From: an uncultured Eubacteriales bacterium
GTDB lineage: Bacteria > Bacillota > Clostridia > Lachnospirales > Lachnospiraceae
Length of the DNA stretch: 64,000 nt
Assembly (NCBI GenBank): GCA_949283695.1
Contig: CASDTX010000025.1
Coordinates: 186,001-250,000 of the forward strand
Reading direction: 5' to 3'
Shown: piece by piece, positions 44,942 through 54,224 of the stretch
Layout of the letters: every line of letters starts with the position of its first letter
How positions within the stretch are numbered: the first letter of the stretch is position 1
The notes under the pieces: generated by a model
Database searches by the model: none
Seen by the model: only the letters and a program-made list of their open reading frames with translations
What the model was told of the DNA's origin: nothing
Made by a program: the position numbers and the translations under genes

Positions 44942-46426
44942 ATGAAGAGAGCAGGCGGAGTATTGCTGCCGGTGTTTTCACTGCCGTCAAAATACGGGAT
45001 CGGATGTTTTTCGAAGGATGCATATCAATTTGTTGACCTCTTAAAGGAGGCCGGACAGAGCTACTGGCAGATCCTGCCGCTTGGACCGACTGGATACGGG
45101 GATTCCCCGTACCAGTCTTTCTCCACATATGCAGGAAATCCTTATTATATTGATCTGAAAACATTAATCAAAGAAGGACTGCTGACCAAGAAAGAGTGCA
45201 AAGCGTATGATTTCGGGGAGAATAAGGAGCAGGTTGATTATGAGAAGATCTATCAGTCCCGGTTCCGGGTACTGAGGAAAGCATATGAGCGGTTCGAGCA
45301 GAACGAAGCATATGAAACGTTCGTAAGTGAGAATGCGTACTGGCTGGACGACTACAGTCTGTACATGGCGGTGAAAGACAGTCAGGGCGGAGCGAGCTGG
45401 ATCGAGTGGGACGCACCGCTGAGAAACCGGGAGAGGCAGGCGCTGGACGAAGCGAGAGAGCGGCTGGCGGATGAAATCGATTTCTACCGCTTCCAGCAGT
45501 ATGAGTTTGACCGTCAGTGGAAGAAACTTCACGCCTATGCAAACAAGCAGGGGGTGAAGATCATCGGGGATATACCGATCTATGTGGCGTTTGACAGTGC
45601 GGATACCTGGGCGGCTCCTCAGCTGTTTCAGTTCAACGAGAACAAGGAACCTGTGGGCGTAGCGGGATGTCCGCCGGACGCGTTCTCCGCAACCGGCCAG
45701 CTGTGGGGCAATCCGCTCTATGACTGGGAATATCACAGGAAAACCGGATATGAATGGTGGATCCGCCGGATGGAATATTGCTTCAAACTGTATGATGTGG
45801 TCAGAATTGATCATTTCCGCGGATTCGATGAGTATTATTCCATTCCCTACGGGGACCAGACTGCGGTCAACGGCAAATGGATGCCAGGGCCGGGAATGGA
45901 GCTTTTCCGGGCAGCTGAGGCAAAACTTGGCAGACAGGAGATTATTGCAGAGGATCTGGGCTTCCTGACGCCGAGCGTGTATCAGCTTCTGGAGGACAGC
46001 GGGTTTCCGGGGATGAAAGTGCTGCAGTTTGCCTTTGATTCCAGGGATTCGTCCACTTATCTGCCGCATACTTATCCGAGAAACTGCGTGGTCTATACCG
46101 GAACTCACGACAACGACACCACAAGAGGCTGGTATCACACAGCAGGCAGAGAGGTCCATGACTTTGCCAAAGAGTACCTGAATAAACCAAGACTGGACGA
46201 GGACAGTCTGGCGGGGGATTTCATCAGTATGGCCATGTCCAGCGTGGCTGATCTGTGCGTGGTTCCCATGCAGGATTATCTGGGACTCGGAAGTGAAGCG
46301 CGGATCAATACCCCGTCCACGCTGGGCGGGAACTGGTCATGGCGTATGAAAAAGGGCCAGTTCGAGAAACAGGTTGTGAAAGAGATGCGAAGACTGGCTA
46401 AGCTGTACGGACGCTGTTCCGACTGA
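44942..46426 (+). CDS. malQ: 4-alpha-glucanotransferase (amylomaltase)
   Basis: 494 residues, GH77. N-terminal AGGVLLPVFSLPSKYGIGCF, LPLGPTGYGDSPYQSFSTYAGNP, IGDIPIYVAFDSAD, nucleophile region VVRIDHFRGFDEYY, acid region IIAEDLGFLTP and TGTHDNDTTRGWY. It disproportionates maltodextrins so that GlgP can use the longer products. AGGAGG precedes the start. Last gene of the glgP operon. Confidence 0.95.
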   Translation: MKRAGGVLLPVFSLPSKYGIGCFSKDAYQFVDLLKEAGQSYWQILPLGPTGYGDSPYQSFSTYAGNPYYIDLKTLIKEGLLTKKECKAYDFGENKEQVDYEKIYQSRFRVLRKAYERFEQNEAYETFVSENAYWLDDYSLYMAVKDSQGGASWIEWDAPLRNRERQALDEARERLADEIDFYRFQQYEFDRQWKKLHAYANKQGVKIIGDIPIYVAFDSADTWAAPQLFQFNENKEPVGVAGCPPDAFSATGQLWGNPLYDWEYHRKTGYEWWIRRMEYCFKLYDVVRIDHFRGFDEYYSIPYGDQTAVNGKWMPGPGMELFRAAEAKLGRQEIIAEDLGFLTPSVYQLLEDSGFPGMKVLQFAFDSRDSSTYLPHTYPRNCVVYTGTHDNDTTRGWYHTAGREVHDFAKEYLNKPRLDEDSLAGDFISMAMSSVADLCVVPMQDYLGLGSEARINTPSTLGGNWSWRMKKGQFEKQVVKEMRRLAKLYGRCSD

Positions 46427-46443
46427 AACAGCGGCATAGAAAA

Positions 46444-46486
46444 GGAACCGGCATCCGCAGGGATTTCCCATGCGGATGCCGGTTCC
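46444..46486. terminator. Terminator hairpin between malQ and spoVAC
   Basis: GGAACCGGCATCCGCA (46444-46459) and its complement at 46471-46486 form a perfect 16-base stem between convergent genes; the tail GTATTCAGAGTATTTT is only partly T-rich. Confidence 0.75.
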
Positions 46487-46516
46487 GTATTCAGAGTATT
46501 TTCACACGTATGTGGA

Positions 46517-46975
46517 TCAGATCAAGGTCCACAGCCAGTACAGAAGGCCAAGAGCCCAGCTCGTGAAGATCCCATAGAGGATGACAGGCCCGGCAATGGT
46601 GAAGATCTTGCAGCCGATTCCGAATACTTGTCCTTCCTTTTTATATTCGATGGACGGAGCAGCCACAGAGTTGGCGAATCCGGTGATCGGCACCAGAGCG
46701 CCGGCTCCGCCCCATTTCGCCAGCTTGGGATAGACGCCGATCCCGGTGAGAAGTACGCTGATGAGGACCAGCAGAAGCGAGGTCCAGCTGCTGCAGTCGT
46801 CGGCAGTCAGCCCCCGCACTTCGCAGGAATGATAGATGGCCTGCCCGACCACACAGATCAAACCGCCGAGGAGAAAGGCTTTCAGCATATTCAGCCACAC
46901 ATTGTGGCGCGGTGTTTTCTGTTTTACATATTGTTCATATTCTTTCTCATGCTTCAAACGCTGTATCTTATCCAT
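46517..46975 (-). CDS. spoVAC: Stage V sporulation protein AC
   Basis: 152 residues, three to four membrane segments after a charged lead. The FLLGGLICVVGQAIYHSC region and GGAGALVPITGFANSVAAPSIEYKKEGQVFGIG are typical of SpoVAC. It forms part of the inner-membrane channel that moves dipicolinic acid into the spore and out at germination. ACAGGAG precedes the start. It is transcribed away from spoVAD-spoVAE, whereas these genes usually run together in C-D-E order. Confidence 0.93.
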   Translation of the reverse strand: MDKIQRLKHEKEYEQYVKQKTPRHNVWLNMLKAFLLGGLICVVGQAIYHSCEVRGLTADDCSSWTSLLLVLISVLLTGIGVYPKLAKWGGAGALVPITGFANSVAAPSIEYKKEGQVFGIGCKIFTIAGPVILYGIFTSWALGLLYWLWTLI

Positions 46976-46993
46976 AACGAATCTCCTGTTCTC

Positions 46994-47011
46994 CGGGCTT
47001 TCCGGCCCGGC
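46994..47011. other. Hairpin in the spoVAC-spoVAD gap
   Basis: CCGGGC (46994-46999) and GCCCGG (47006-47011) form a 6-base stem just upstream of the spoVAC ribosome binding site. Confidence 0.4.
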
Positions 47012-47089
47012 AAATTTCTTCCGGTTTTCCCGGCTTTTTCATCAGTATCTGCAATGATTTCCCTGAATATACATTTCTGTCCGGCTTCA

Positions 47090-47118
47090 GCATATTTGTG
47101 GAAAAACTGCGGATAATA
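47090..47118 (+). promoter_or_regulatory. Tentative sigma-G-type promoter of spoVAD
   Basis: GCATA (47090-47094), 17 bases, GATAATA (47112-47118). This approaches the forespore consensus (GNATR, CATNNTA) but the first -10 base differs, so the call is weak. Confidence 0.35.
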
Positions 47119-47148
47119 ACTCTATATTTTGAAAAGAGAGGACGGAAT

Positions 47149-48303
47149 ATGGAGACTATGACAAAGACAGGACCCTGTGTACGAGGCGGACAGAGCCTGG
47201 TTTTCCGCGATGCGCCCTACATCGTCAGCGCAGCGTCGGTAACCGGCAGCAAGGAGGCCGAGGGACCGCTCGGGAAACTGTTTGACGTGACCAGCGACGA
47301 TGATCTCTTCGGGGCAAAGACCTGGGAGGAAGCCGAGAGTACCATGCAGAAGGAAGCCTGCGTCCTGGCACTGGGCAAGGCCCATGTAGGCGCAGAGCAG
47401 GTACGGTGCCTCTTCGGAGGGGATCTGCTCAGGCAGGGGATCGCTACTTCGATGGGGGTGGAAGCGCTGCAGATCCCGATGTTCGGGCTGTATGGCGCCT
47501 GTTCGACTTCCGGGGAGGCTCTGGCTCTGGCGGGAATGAGCGCCGCCGCGGGATATGGGGAGTATATGCTGGCAGTGACGTCCAGCCATTTCGGCAGTGC
47601 GGAGAAAGAATTCCGGTTTCCTCTGGGGTATGCCAGCCAGCGCCCTCTTTCGGCTCACTGGACGGTAACCGGCAGCGGCGCCTTCGTGGTGCGCGGGGCA
47701 GCGGGCGAAGAAGGAGAAAGAGCGGACAGGCCGAAGTATGACGGGGCGAAGCGCGGAGCGGAGAAGAACTGCGGGGCCGGGCAGAGACAGAGCAGCGGGG
47801 ATGTGGAGCCGGAATCCTTTGCCCACGTGAGAATCGAGGGAGTCACCGTGGGCAAGATCGTTGATTATGGTCTGAAGGATTCCCAGAATATGGGGGCCTG
47901 CATGGCACCGGCGGCGATGGACACGATTGTGCAGAATTTCACGGACCTGGGGAGAACGGAGGACGATTATGACCGGATCATTACCGGGGATCTGGGGTGT
48001 GTGGGCCAGTCCATTCTCTTCGATCTGGTGAAAGGCAAAGGCTATGATATCCGGCAGAAGCATCTGGACTGCGGCATGACGATCTTCGATCAGGAAACCC
48101 AGGATACCCATGCCGGCGGGAGCGGATGTGGCTGTGCGGCAGTGACGCTGGCATCCTTTGTGCTGCCGAAGATTGAGAGCGGAGAGTGGAAACGGGTGCT
48201 CTTTGTGCCCACCGGGGCCCTGATGTCGACGGTGAGTTTTAACGAGGGGGCCAGCGTGCCGGGCATTGCGCATGCGATCATGCTGGAGCACTGGGGAGCA
48301 TGA
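47149..48303 (+). CDS. spoVAD: Stage V sporulation protein AD, with an internal insertion
   Basis: 384 residues; SpoVAD is usually about 340. It has a thiolase-like fold that binds dipicolinic acid: VLALGKAHVGAEQV, MFGLYGACSTSGEALALAGM, DLGCVGQSILFDL, AGGSGCGCAAVTLASF. Residues about 184-224 (from AAGEEGERADRPKYDG to SSGDVEPESF) are hydrophilic and of low complexity and account for the extra length. Start at 47149 has GAGAGGACGG upstream. It forms a unit with spoVAE, 49 bases downstream, divergent from spoVAC. Confidence 0.95.
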   Translation: METMTKTGPCVRGGQSLVFRDAPYIVSAASVTGSKEAEGPLGKLFDVTSDDDLFGAKTWEEAESTMQKEACVLALGKAHVGAEQVRCLFGGDLLRQGIATSMGVEALQIPMFGLYGACSTSGEALALAGMSAAAGYGEYMLAVTSSHFGSAEKEFRFPLGYASQRPLSAHWTVTGSGAFVVRGAAGEEGERADRPKYDGAKRGAEKNCGAGQRQSSGDVEPESFAHVRIEGVTVGKIVDYGLKDSQNMGACMAPAAMDTIVQNFTDLGRTEDDYDRIITGDLGCVGQSILFDLVKGKGYDIRQKHLDCGMTIFDQETQDTHAGGSGCGCAAVTLASFVLPKIESGEWKRVLFVPTGALMSTVSFNEGASVPGIAHAIMLEHWGA

Positions 48304-48352
48304 AGGGACGGAACGGGGAACCGAATCGAAAAGAAAGGCGGAGGATAGCAGG

Positions 48353-48709
48353 ATGGAATATATGAAAGCATTTGTGGTCGGAGGACTGATCTGCGCGGCT
48401 GTGCAGATCTTGCTGGACCGTACGAAAATGATGCCGGGAAGGGTGATGGTGCTGCTGGTGTGCAGCGGAGCAGTGCTTGGATTCCTGGGAATCTATAAGC
48501 CCTTCCAGGAGTTCGCGGGCTCAGGGGCCAGCGTGCCGCTGCTCGGCTTCGGCAATGTACTCTGGGAGGGAGTGAAAGAGGCTGTAGAGAAGCATGGATT
48601 TATCGGTATTTTCATGGGAGGGTTCAAAGCCAGTGCCGTCGGAATCTCTGCAGCGCTGATCTTCGGATATATTGCTTCCTTTATTTTTGAACCCAAGATG
48701 AAAAAATAG
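48353..48709 (+). CDS. spoVAE: Stage V sporulation protein AE
   Basis: 118 residues, about three to four membrane segments. MEYMKAFVVGGLICAAVQIL at the N-terminus and AGSGASVPLLGFGNVLWEGV in the middle are the SpoVAE signature. It completes the C-D-E core needed for dipicolinic acid transport into spores. Start at 48353 chosen for GCGGAGG upstream. Confidence 0.93.
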   Translation: MEYMKAFVVGGLICAAVQILLDRTKMMPGRVMVLLVCSGAVLGFLGIYKPFQEFAGSGASVPLLGFGNVLWEGVKEAVEKHGFIGIFMGGFKASAVGISAALIFGYIASFIFEPKMKK

Positions 48710-48844
48710 AAGGTTACAGCCCGCACGTATGCCGGAGGCTGGCTGCTTTGTTAAGATTTTGTAAAGATTTCATTGTTTTTTTGCAGTGATGATGGTATCG
48801 TAGAAACGGACAAATGAAAAAGCTCTTGGAAGTGGGAGGAAAGT

Positions 48845-50482
48845 ATGAATTACGCAGGTATCATTATCCCGTTTGTCGGGGGACTGGGAATGTTTATCTA
48901 TGGGATGCAGATCATGGCGCAGGGTCTTGAGAATGCGGCAGGCAGCAGAATGAAATCCCTTCTTGAAGCATTGACCAGGAATAAGTTCATGGGAGTGCTT
49001 CTCGGGGCGCTGATCACTGCAGTGATCCAGAGCTCGTCAGCGACCACGGTCATGGTCGTGGGATTTGTGAATGCCGGTATCATGAATCTGTCGCAGGCAA
49101 TGGGCGTGATCATGGGAGCGAACATCGGGACGACTGTGACGGGCTGGCTGGTCTCCAGTGTGGAATGGGCAAAATTTCTAAGCCCGGCGAATCTGGCGCC
49201 GGTGGCAATCATGATCGGTGTGATCCTGATGCTGACAGGGAAGCGCCGGCCGGTGAAAGATGTATCCAGTATCATTATCGGATTCGGAATTCTCTTCGTG
49301 GGGATCACGACGATGTCTTCAGCGGTATCTCCGCTGGAACAGTCCGAAGGATTTCGGAGTATTTTTGTTACTCTGGGGCACAGTCCGGTTATGGGAATCG
49401 TGGCGGGCGCACTGGTAACCGCTGTGATTCAGAGTTCTTCAGCCTCTGTGGGAATCCTGCAGAGTCTGGCGGCGGCCGGCCTGGTTCCCTTTAACGCGGC
49501 TGTCTATATCATCATGGGACAGAACATCGGAACATGTGTGACTGCCATCATGTCCAGCATCGGGGCGAAAAAGACGGCGAAGACGGCGGCGATCATGCAT
49601 CTGCTCTTTAACATCATAGGAACCGTAATCTTCAGTATCGCAGCTATCGTGTTCTTCCAGGTGATCAACCCGCAGATGGGCACAGGTATGATCACTCAGA
49701 CGCAGATCAGCTCCGTGCACACGATCTTTAATATCGGGACTACCCTTCTTCTGTTTCCGGTTTCTGACTGGATTATCAAGCTGGCCAGAAAGCTTCAGAA
49801 GGACGAAGAGGTCCAGGCAGACGAGGGACGCGTCCTGCTGGACGAGAGGATGCTGGAGAGCCCCGGCATTGCCCTGCAGTCCGTGACAAGCGAAGTCTGC
49901 CGGATGGGACATATTGTGGCCGGGACGATGGATAAGGCAAAGCAGGTCCTCTTTACCCAGGATTATGATACGATCTTAGAGATCAAGGAGGAAGAAAGTA
50001 CAGCAGACAGGCTCTGCAAAGGAATCACAGACTATCTGATCCGGATCAGTTCGCTGTCGATCAATGAGAAGGAGCACCAGAATGTGGCCAGCCTTCTGCA
50101 GATCGTTTCGGATATGGAGCGGGTCAGCGATTACTGTGAGAATATCTCCGAGTACGCGGAGTCTCTGAAAGCACAGAAAGCAGGATTCTCCCCTGTGGGG
50201 GCATCTGAGATGAAAGAGATGCTGAATGTCTGTTCCGACAGTTTCGTCTATGCAGTTCAGGCGCTGGAAGAGAAGGACAGAGACAAAGCTATGAAGGTGA
50301 TTGAGAAAGAAAGTCTGGCGGATGATCTGGAGATCCGCATGAGAGCCGGGCATATGAAGCGTCTGGCTGACAAGGAATGCACGACAGAGGCCGGCATCGT
50401 ATTCCTTGACGCCTTGGTCGGCCTGGAGCGGATCTCGGATCACGCGCGCAACATTGCGGAGGAGATCCTTTCCGCTTCTTGA
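48845..50482 (+). CDS. Na+/phosphate symporter with PhoU-like tail (NptA/YjbB type)
   Basis: 545 residues. The membrane part (residues 1-315) has two inverted halves, each with a VIQSSSA motif (near residues 60 and 200), and GANIGTTVTGWL. The C-terminal 200 residues are helical and PhoU-like (TADRLCKGITDYL, ERVSDYCENISEYAE and ERISDHARNIAEEIL). It takes up or exports phosphate with sodium; the tail may sense phosphate status. GGGAGGAAAG precedes the start. Single gene. Confidence 0.93.
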   Translation: MNYAGIIIPFVGGLGMFIYGMQIMAQGLENAAGSRMKSLLEALTRNKFMGVLLGALITAVIQSSSATTVMVVGFVNAGIMNLSQAMGVIMGANIGTTVTGWLVSSVEWAKFLSPANLAPVAIMIGVILMLTGKRRPVKDVSSIIIGFGILFVGITTMSSAVSPLEQSEGFRSIFVTLGHSPVMGIVAGALVTAVIQSSSASVGILQSLAAAGLVPFNAAVYIIMGQNIGTCVTAIMSSIGAKKTAKTAAIMHLLFNIIGTVIFSIAAIVFFQVINPQMGTGMITQTQISSVHTIFNIGTTLLLFPVSDWIIKLARKLQKDEEVQADEGRVLLDERMLESPGIALQSVTSEVCRMGHIVAGTMDKAKQVLFTQDYDTILEIKEEESTADRLCKGITDYLIRISSLSINEKEHQNVASLLQIVSDMERVSDYCENISEYAESLKAQKAGFSPVGASEMKEMLNVCSDSFVYAVQALEEKDRDKAMKVIEKESLADDLEIRMRAGHMKRLADKECTTEAGIVFLDALVGLERISDHARNIAEEILSAS

Positions 50483-50563
50483 CAGACCGGCGGTCCCGGT
50501 GTATGATATCAATCGGAACTTTAAGACAGCGTTTGCAGATGGAGAAATCACATTGTTCTTGAC

Positions 50564-50616
50564 AGGCAATAAAATTTTCGAAGAAAGCCAGAAGAAGATT
50601 TTATTGCCTTTTTTGT
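50564..50616 (+). terminator. Strong terminator in the glmS upstream region
   Basis: AGGCAATAAAAT (50564-50575) pairs with ATTTTATTGCCT (50598-50609) and a run of six T follows. It ends the Na/Pi gene, or acts as an attenuator in the glmS leader, since a TTGACA lies immediately before it (50559-50564). Confidence 0.85.
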
Positions 50617-50663
50617 TTTCGGACAGAGGAGAACAGACAGGAGAAAGCAAAGGAGTATAAAAT

Positions 50664-52502
50664 ATGTGTGGAATTGTTGGATATGTAGGAGAGGAGCAGG
50701 CCGCTCCGATTCTTCTGGAAGGACTTTCGAAGCTGGAGTACAGAGGCTATGATTCGGCCGGACTGGCGGTCCGCAACGATAAGTCAGGGAAGATCTCGAT
50801 CGTGAAGGCAAAGGGAAGACTGAAGATCCTTTCCGAAAAGACAGATAACGGCAGAAGCGTGCGAGGAACATGCGGAATCGGCCATACCCGGTGGGCGACT
50901 CACGGCGAACCGTCCGAGAACAACGCCCATCCTCACTGTACAGAAGATAAATCCGTCGTGCTTGTGCACAATGGAATCATTGAGAATTATCAGGAACTGA
51001 AGGATAAACTGATCAAATCCGGCTATGCCTTCTACTCTCAGACGGACACAGAGATCGCGGTGAAGCTGGTAGACTATTATTACAAGAAAACAGGCACTCC
51101 GCTGGAGGCGCTTACGAGGGCGATGCTTCGAATCCGTGGATCCTATGCGTTCGGCGTGATGTTCCATGACTACCCGGGCAAGCTGTTCGCGGCCCGCAAG
51201 GACAGCCCGCTGATCATAGGCCGAAATGAGACGGGATGCCTGATCGCGTCAGACGTACCGGCGATCCTGGATAAGACGAGGAACGTGTACTATATCGGCA
51301 ACCATGAGATCGCGGAACTTTCCAGAGAGGAGATCCATTTCTACAACATCGACCGGGAAGAGATTCAGAAGGAAATGGTTGAGATCAAATGGGATGCAGA
51401 GTCTGCGGAAAAAGGCGGATATGAGCATTTCATGCTCAAAGAGATCCATGAGCAGCCCAAGGCAGTCCAGGATACAGTCGGCGCTTACGTGAAAGACGGT
51501 GCTGTGGATTTCTCAGAGGTGGGGCTTACTGATGAGGTGATCAGCAAGCTGGAGAGAATCTATATTGTGGCCTGCGGTTCTGCGTATCACGTAGGAATGG
51601 CCGGAAAATACGTGCTGGAAGATCTGGCCGGCATCCCGGTGGAGGTAGACCTTGCGTCAGAGTTCCGCTACCGCAATCCGATCCTGGTGCCGAATTCTCT
51701 CGTGATCGTGGTGTCACAGTCCGGAGAGACCGCAGACAGCCTTGCCGCTCTGCGCCTTGCGAAAGAGAAGGAAGTCCCGGTTCTGGGTGTCGTCAATGTG
51801 GTCGGATCCAGCATTGCCAGAGAGAGCGATTATATCCTGTATACGTATGCAGGACCCGAGATCTCTGTGGCGACCACCAAGGCATACAGTACGCAGCTGA
51901 TTGCGATGTACCTGCTGGCAGTGCAGGCGGCAAAGGTGAAGGGACGCATCGATGAGAAACGATACGGAGAGCTTCTGACAGAGATGGCTGCGCTTCCGGA
52001 GAAGATCCAGAGGGCGCTGGACGATAAAGAACGGATCCAGTGGTTCGCAAGCAAATATGCGAACGCAAGAGATATCTTCTTCATCGGACGCGGAATTGAT
52101 TACGCGATCAGCCTCGAAGGAAGCCTGAAAATGAAGGAGATCAGCTACATTCACTCAGAGGCATATGCTGCCGGAGAACTCAAACACGGCACAATCAGCC
52201 TGGTAGAAGATGGAATTCTGGTCATCGGTGTTCTCACACAGAGCGCCCTGTTCGAGAAAACGATCAGCAATATGGTTGAGGTGAAGAGCCGGGGAGCTTA
52301 CCTCATGGGACTGACCAGCTATGGAAACTACAATATCGAAGACACGGCAGATTTCTCCGTCTATGTACCGAAGACAGAAGAATATTTCGCAACCAGCCTT
52401 GCAATCGTGCCGCTGCAGCTGATGGGATACTATGTCAGCGTGGCAAAAGGCCTGGATGTAGATAAGCCGAGAAATCTTGCAAAATCTGTGACTGTAGAAT
52501 AA
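50664..52502 (+). CDS. glmS: Glutamine-fructose-6-phosphate aminotransferase (isomerizing)
   Basis: 612 residues. N-terminal CGIVGYVGEEQAAPILLEGL with the catalytic Cys2, GIGHTRWATHGEPSENNAHPH, and two SIS domains with VVSQSGETADSLAAL and KHGTISLVEDG, ending in the invariant DKPRNLAKSVTVE. It makes glucosamine 6-phosphate, the first step to peptidoglycan amino sugars. AAAGGAG precedes the start. No glmS ribozyme core is seen upstream. Confidence 0.98.
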   Translation: MCGIVGYVGEEQAAPILLEGLSKLEYRGYDSAGLAVRNDKSGKISIVKAKGRLKILSEKTDNGRSVRGTCGIGHTRWATHGEPSENNAHPHCTEDKSVVLVHNGIIENYQELKDKLIKSGYAFYSQTDTEIAVKLVDYYYKKTGTPLEALTRAMLRIRGSYAFGVMFHDYPGKLFAARKDSPLIIGRNETGCLIASDVPAILDKTRNVYYIGNHEIAELSREEIHFYNIDREEIQKEMVEIKWDAESAEKGGYEHFMLKEIHEQPKAVQDTVGAYVKDGAVDFSEVGLTDEVISKLERIYIVACGSAYHVGMAGKYVLEDLAGIPVEVDLASEFRYRNPILVPNSLVIVVSQSGETADSLAALRLAKEKEVPVLGVVNVVGSSIARESDYILYTYAGPEISVATTKAYSTQLIAMYLLAVQAAKVKGRIDEKRYGELLTEMAALPEKIQRALDDKERIQWFASKYANARDIFFIGRGIDYAISLEGSLKMKEISYIHSEAYAAGELKHGTISLVEDGILVIGVLTQSALFEKTISNMVEVKSRGAYLMGLTSYGNYNIEDTADFSVYVPKTEEYFATSLAIVPLQLMGYYVSVAKGLDVDKPRNLAKSVTVE

Positions 52503-52532
52503 AACCCCATATAAATAAAGTGATGCCCAAAG

Positions 52533-52584
52533 GGCCTGTCTGTACGAGGATTTTATAAATCCATCGTAAAGACAGGCCTTTTTT
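52533..52584 (+). terminator. glmS terminator, related to the terminator at 57570
   Basis: GGCCTGTCT-G-TACGA (52533-52547) pairs with TCGTA-A-AGACAGGCC (52564-52578) and a run of T follows. Its sequence, including the TACGAGGATTT stretch, resembles the hairpin after the glycerate kinase gene. The rest of the 305-base gap (52585-52807) is AT-rich, with one AAAATAT/ATATTTT dyad (52648-52666) and no gene. Confidence 0.88.
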
Positions 52585-52807
52585 CAGCCTGCAGCGATTT
52601 GGTAAATGAAGCAATGTCTGGACAGAGTTTATAAGAGGGAATTGTGAAAAATATAAAATATATTTTCAGTAACAAAAATGCTGCGGGTATATTTGTACAC
52701 TGTAACATAGCGAAAACAGTAAAAAGTAAATAAAATATACATAAATAATCGATTAAAACACAAAAAGACATGCATGTTGGACAAAAAGAGAAAGAGAGGG
52801 AAAATCA

Positions 52808-54199
52808 ATGACAGGCATTGCGTTAATTATTGCTTTTATTCTGGCAATTATAGTTATGATCCTGGCGATTTCAAAGTTTAAGATCCATCCGTTTCTGGCA
52901 ATCATGGGAATCTCGGTCATCCTGGGACTGGCTGCAGGAATTCCGCTCGTGGATGTGAAGGATGCGAACGGAACCGTTGCAGTGAAAGGATTGGCAAACG
53001 TGATTGGCGAGGGCTTTTCCAGTACCTTTACCAGTATCGGCATCGTAATCATTCTGGGAGCGCTTGTAGGAAGTATTCTTGAGTCGACGGGGGCTGCCTT
53101 TAAGCTTGCAGATATGGTGATCAGGCTTGTTGGCAAGAAGAAACCGGAACTGGCTATGTTATTGATGGGATGGGTTGTTTCAATCCCTGTCTTCTGTGAT
53201 TCTGGTTTTGTAATCCTGAATCCAATCCGCAAAGCCCTTGTAAAGCGGACAATGACATCAAGTGTAGCTATGACAGTCGCACTTAGCGCAGGACTGTATA
53301 TCTCCCATGTATTTATTCCTCCCACACCGGGCCCCATCGCGGCGGCAAATACTCTGGGAATCGGGGACAACCTTCTTCTGGTGATGGGAATGGGTGCACT
53401 CTGTTCTGTATTCCCGCTGATTGCGGGTTACATATTCGCAAAATACATTGGCAAAAAGGTAAAAGCAGCAGATGACGTGGACAGTGGTGAAGTTGTGAAA
53501 TCATATGAAGAACTTGTAGCTGAATATGGGAAGCTTCCCAATGGCTTCCTGGCGCTGTCCCCCATTATTGTGCCGATTATCCTGATGGCTCTTGGTTCTG
53601 TTTCATCTATGGCGGGATGGACCGGAATTCCGGCATCGGTTTGTGGGTTCCTTGGAACACCGATCATGGCGCTGGCAGTGGGAGTGATCTTCGGAGTCAT
53701 GATTCTGATGAGTGCTGATAGAATCGAGAAATTCTATGAGATCACGGATTCAACATTGAAGACAGTAGGTCCGATTCTTTTCGTGACAGCAGCAGGCGGT
53801 GTGCTGGGCAAGGTCATTTCTGTGACAGGCCTTGTTGATTATATTACTGGAAACGCGGCTGTTCTGGAGAAAATCGGGATCTTCTTCCCATTCATCCTTG
53901 CGGCGATTCTGAAGACCGCACAGGGATCTTCTACGGTGGCGATTACAACGACGGCTGGAATCCTTGCCCCAGTCATGGGTGTGCTGGGATTTACCACTCC
54001 TGCAAGTGCTACTCTGGCGGTTATGGCAATTGGCGCAGGTGCAATGACAGTCTCTCATGCAAACGATTCTTACTTCTGGGTGGTTACAAACTTTGGTGAG
54101 ATGAAGCCGGAACAGGGATACAAAACGCAGACCTTGGGAACACTGGTGTTAGGAATTTCTGCGATGGTCGAAATTTTTATCCTGTCATTGTTCATCTAG
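52808..54199 (+). CDS. GntP family permease (gluconate/glycerate type)
   Basis: 463 residues, about twelve to fourteen membrane segments. Family features are KIHPFLAIMGISVILGLAAGIP, SIPVFCDSGFVILNPI, HVFIPPTPGPIAAANTLG and AAILKTAQGSSTVAITTTAG. GntP proteins import gluconate, D-glycerate or related hydroxy acids with protons. The glycerate kinase and CdaR-type regulator in the same run favour glycerate or a sugar acid. GAGAGGGAAAA precedes the start. First gene of the cassette. Confidence 0.93.
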   Translation: MTGIALIIAFILAIIVMILAISKFKIHPFLAIMGISVILGLAAGIPLVDVKDANGTVAVKGLANVIGEGFSSTFTSIGIVIILGALVGSILESTGAAFKLADMVIRLVGKKKPELAMLLMGWVVSIPVFCDSGFVILNPIRKALVKRTMTSSVAMTVALSAGLYISHVFIPPTPGPIAAANTLGIGDNLLLVMGMGALCSVFPLIAGYIFAKYIGKKVKAADDVDSGEVVKSYEELVAEYGKLPNGFLALSPIIVPIILMALGSVSSMAGWTGIPASVCGFLGTPIMALAVGVIFGVMILMSADRIEKFYEITDSTLKTVGPILFVTAAGGVLGKVISVTGLVDYITGNAAVLEKIGIFFPFILAAILKTAQGSSTVAITTTAGILAPVMGVLGFTTPASATLAVMAIGAGAMTVSHANDSYFWVVTNFGEMKPEQGYKTQTLGTLVLGISAMVEIFILSLFI

Positions 54200-54224
54200 C
54201 AAAACAGATGAGAAAGGAGAAATG

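Noticed and set aside
47122..48291. 389-codon open frame opposite spoVAD
   Set aside because: Antisense shadow; spoVAD has motifs, start signal and operon context.
50483..50663. glmS ribozyme upstream of glmS
   Set aside because: The conserved AGCGCC core and following elements are missing; the gap holds a terminator and a plain ribosome binding site.
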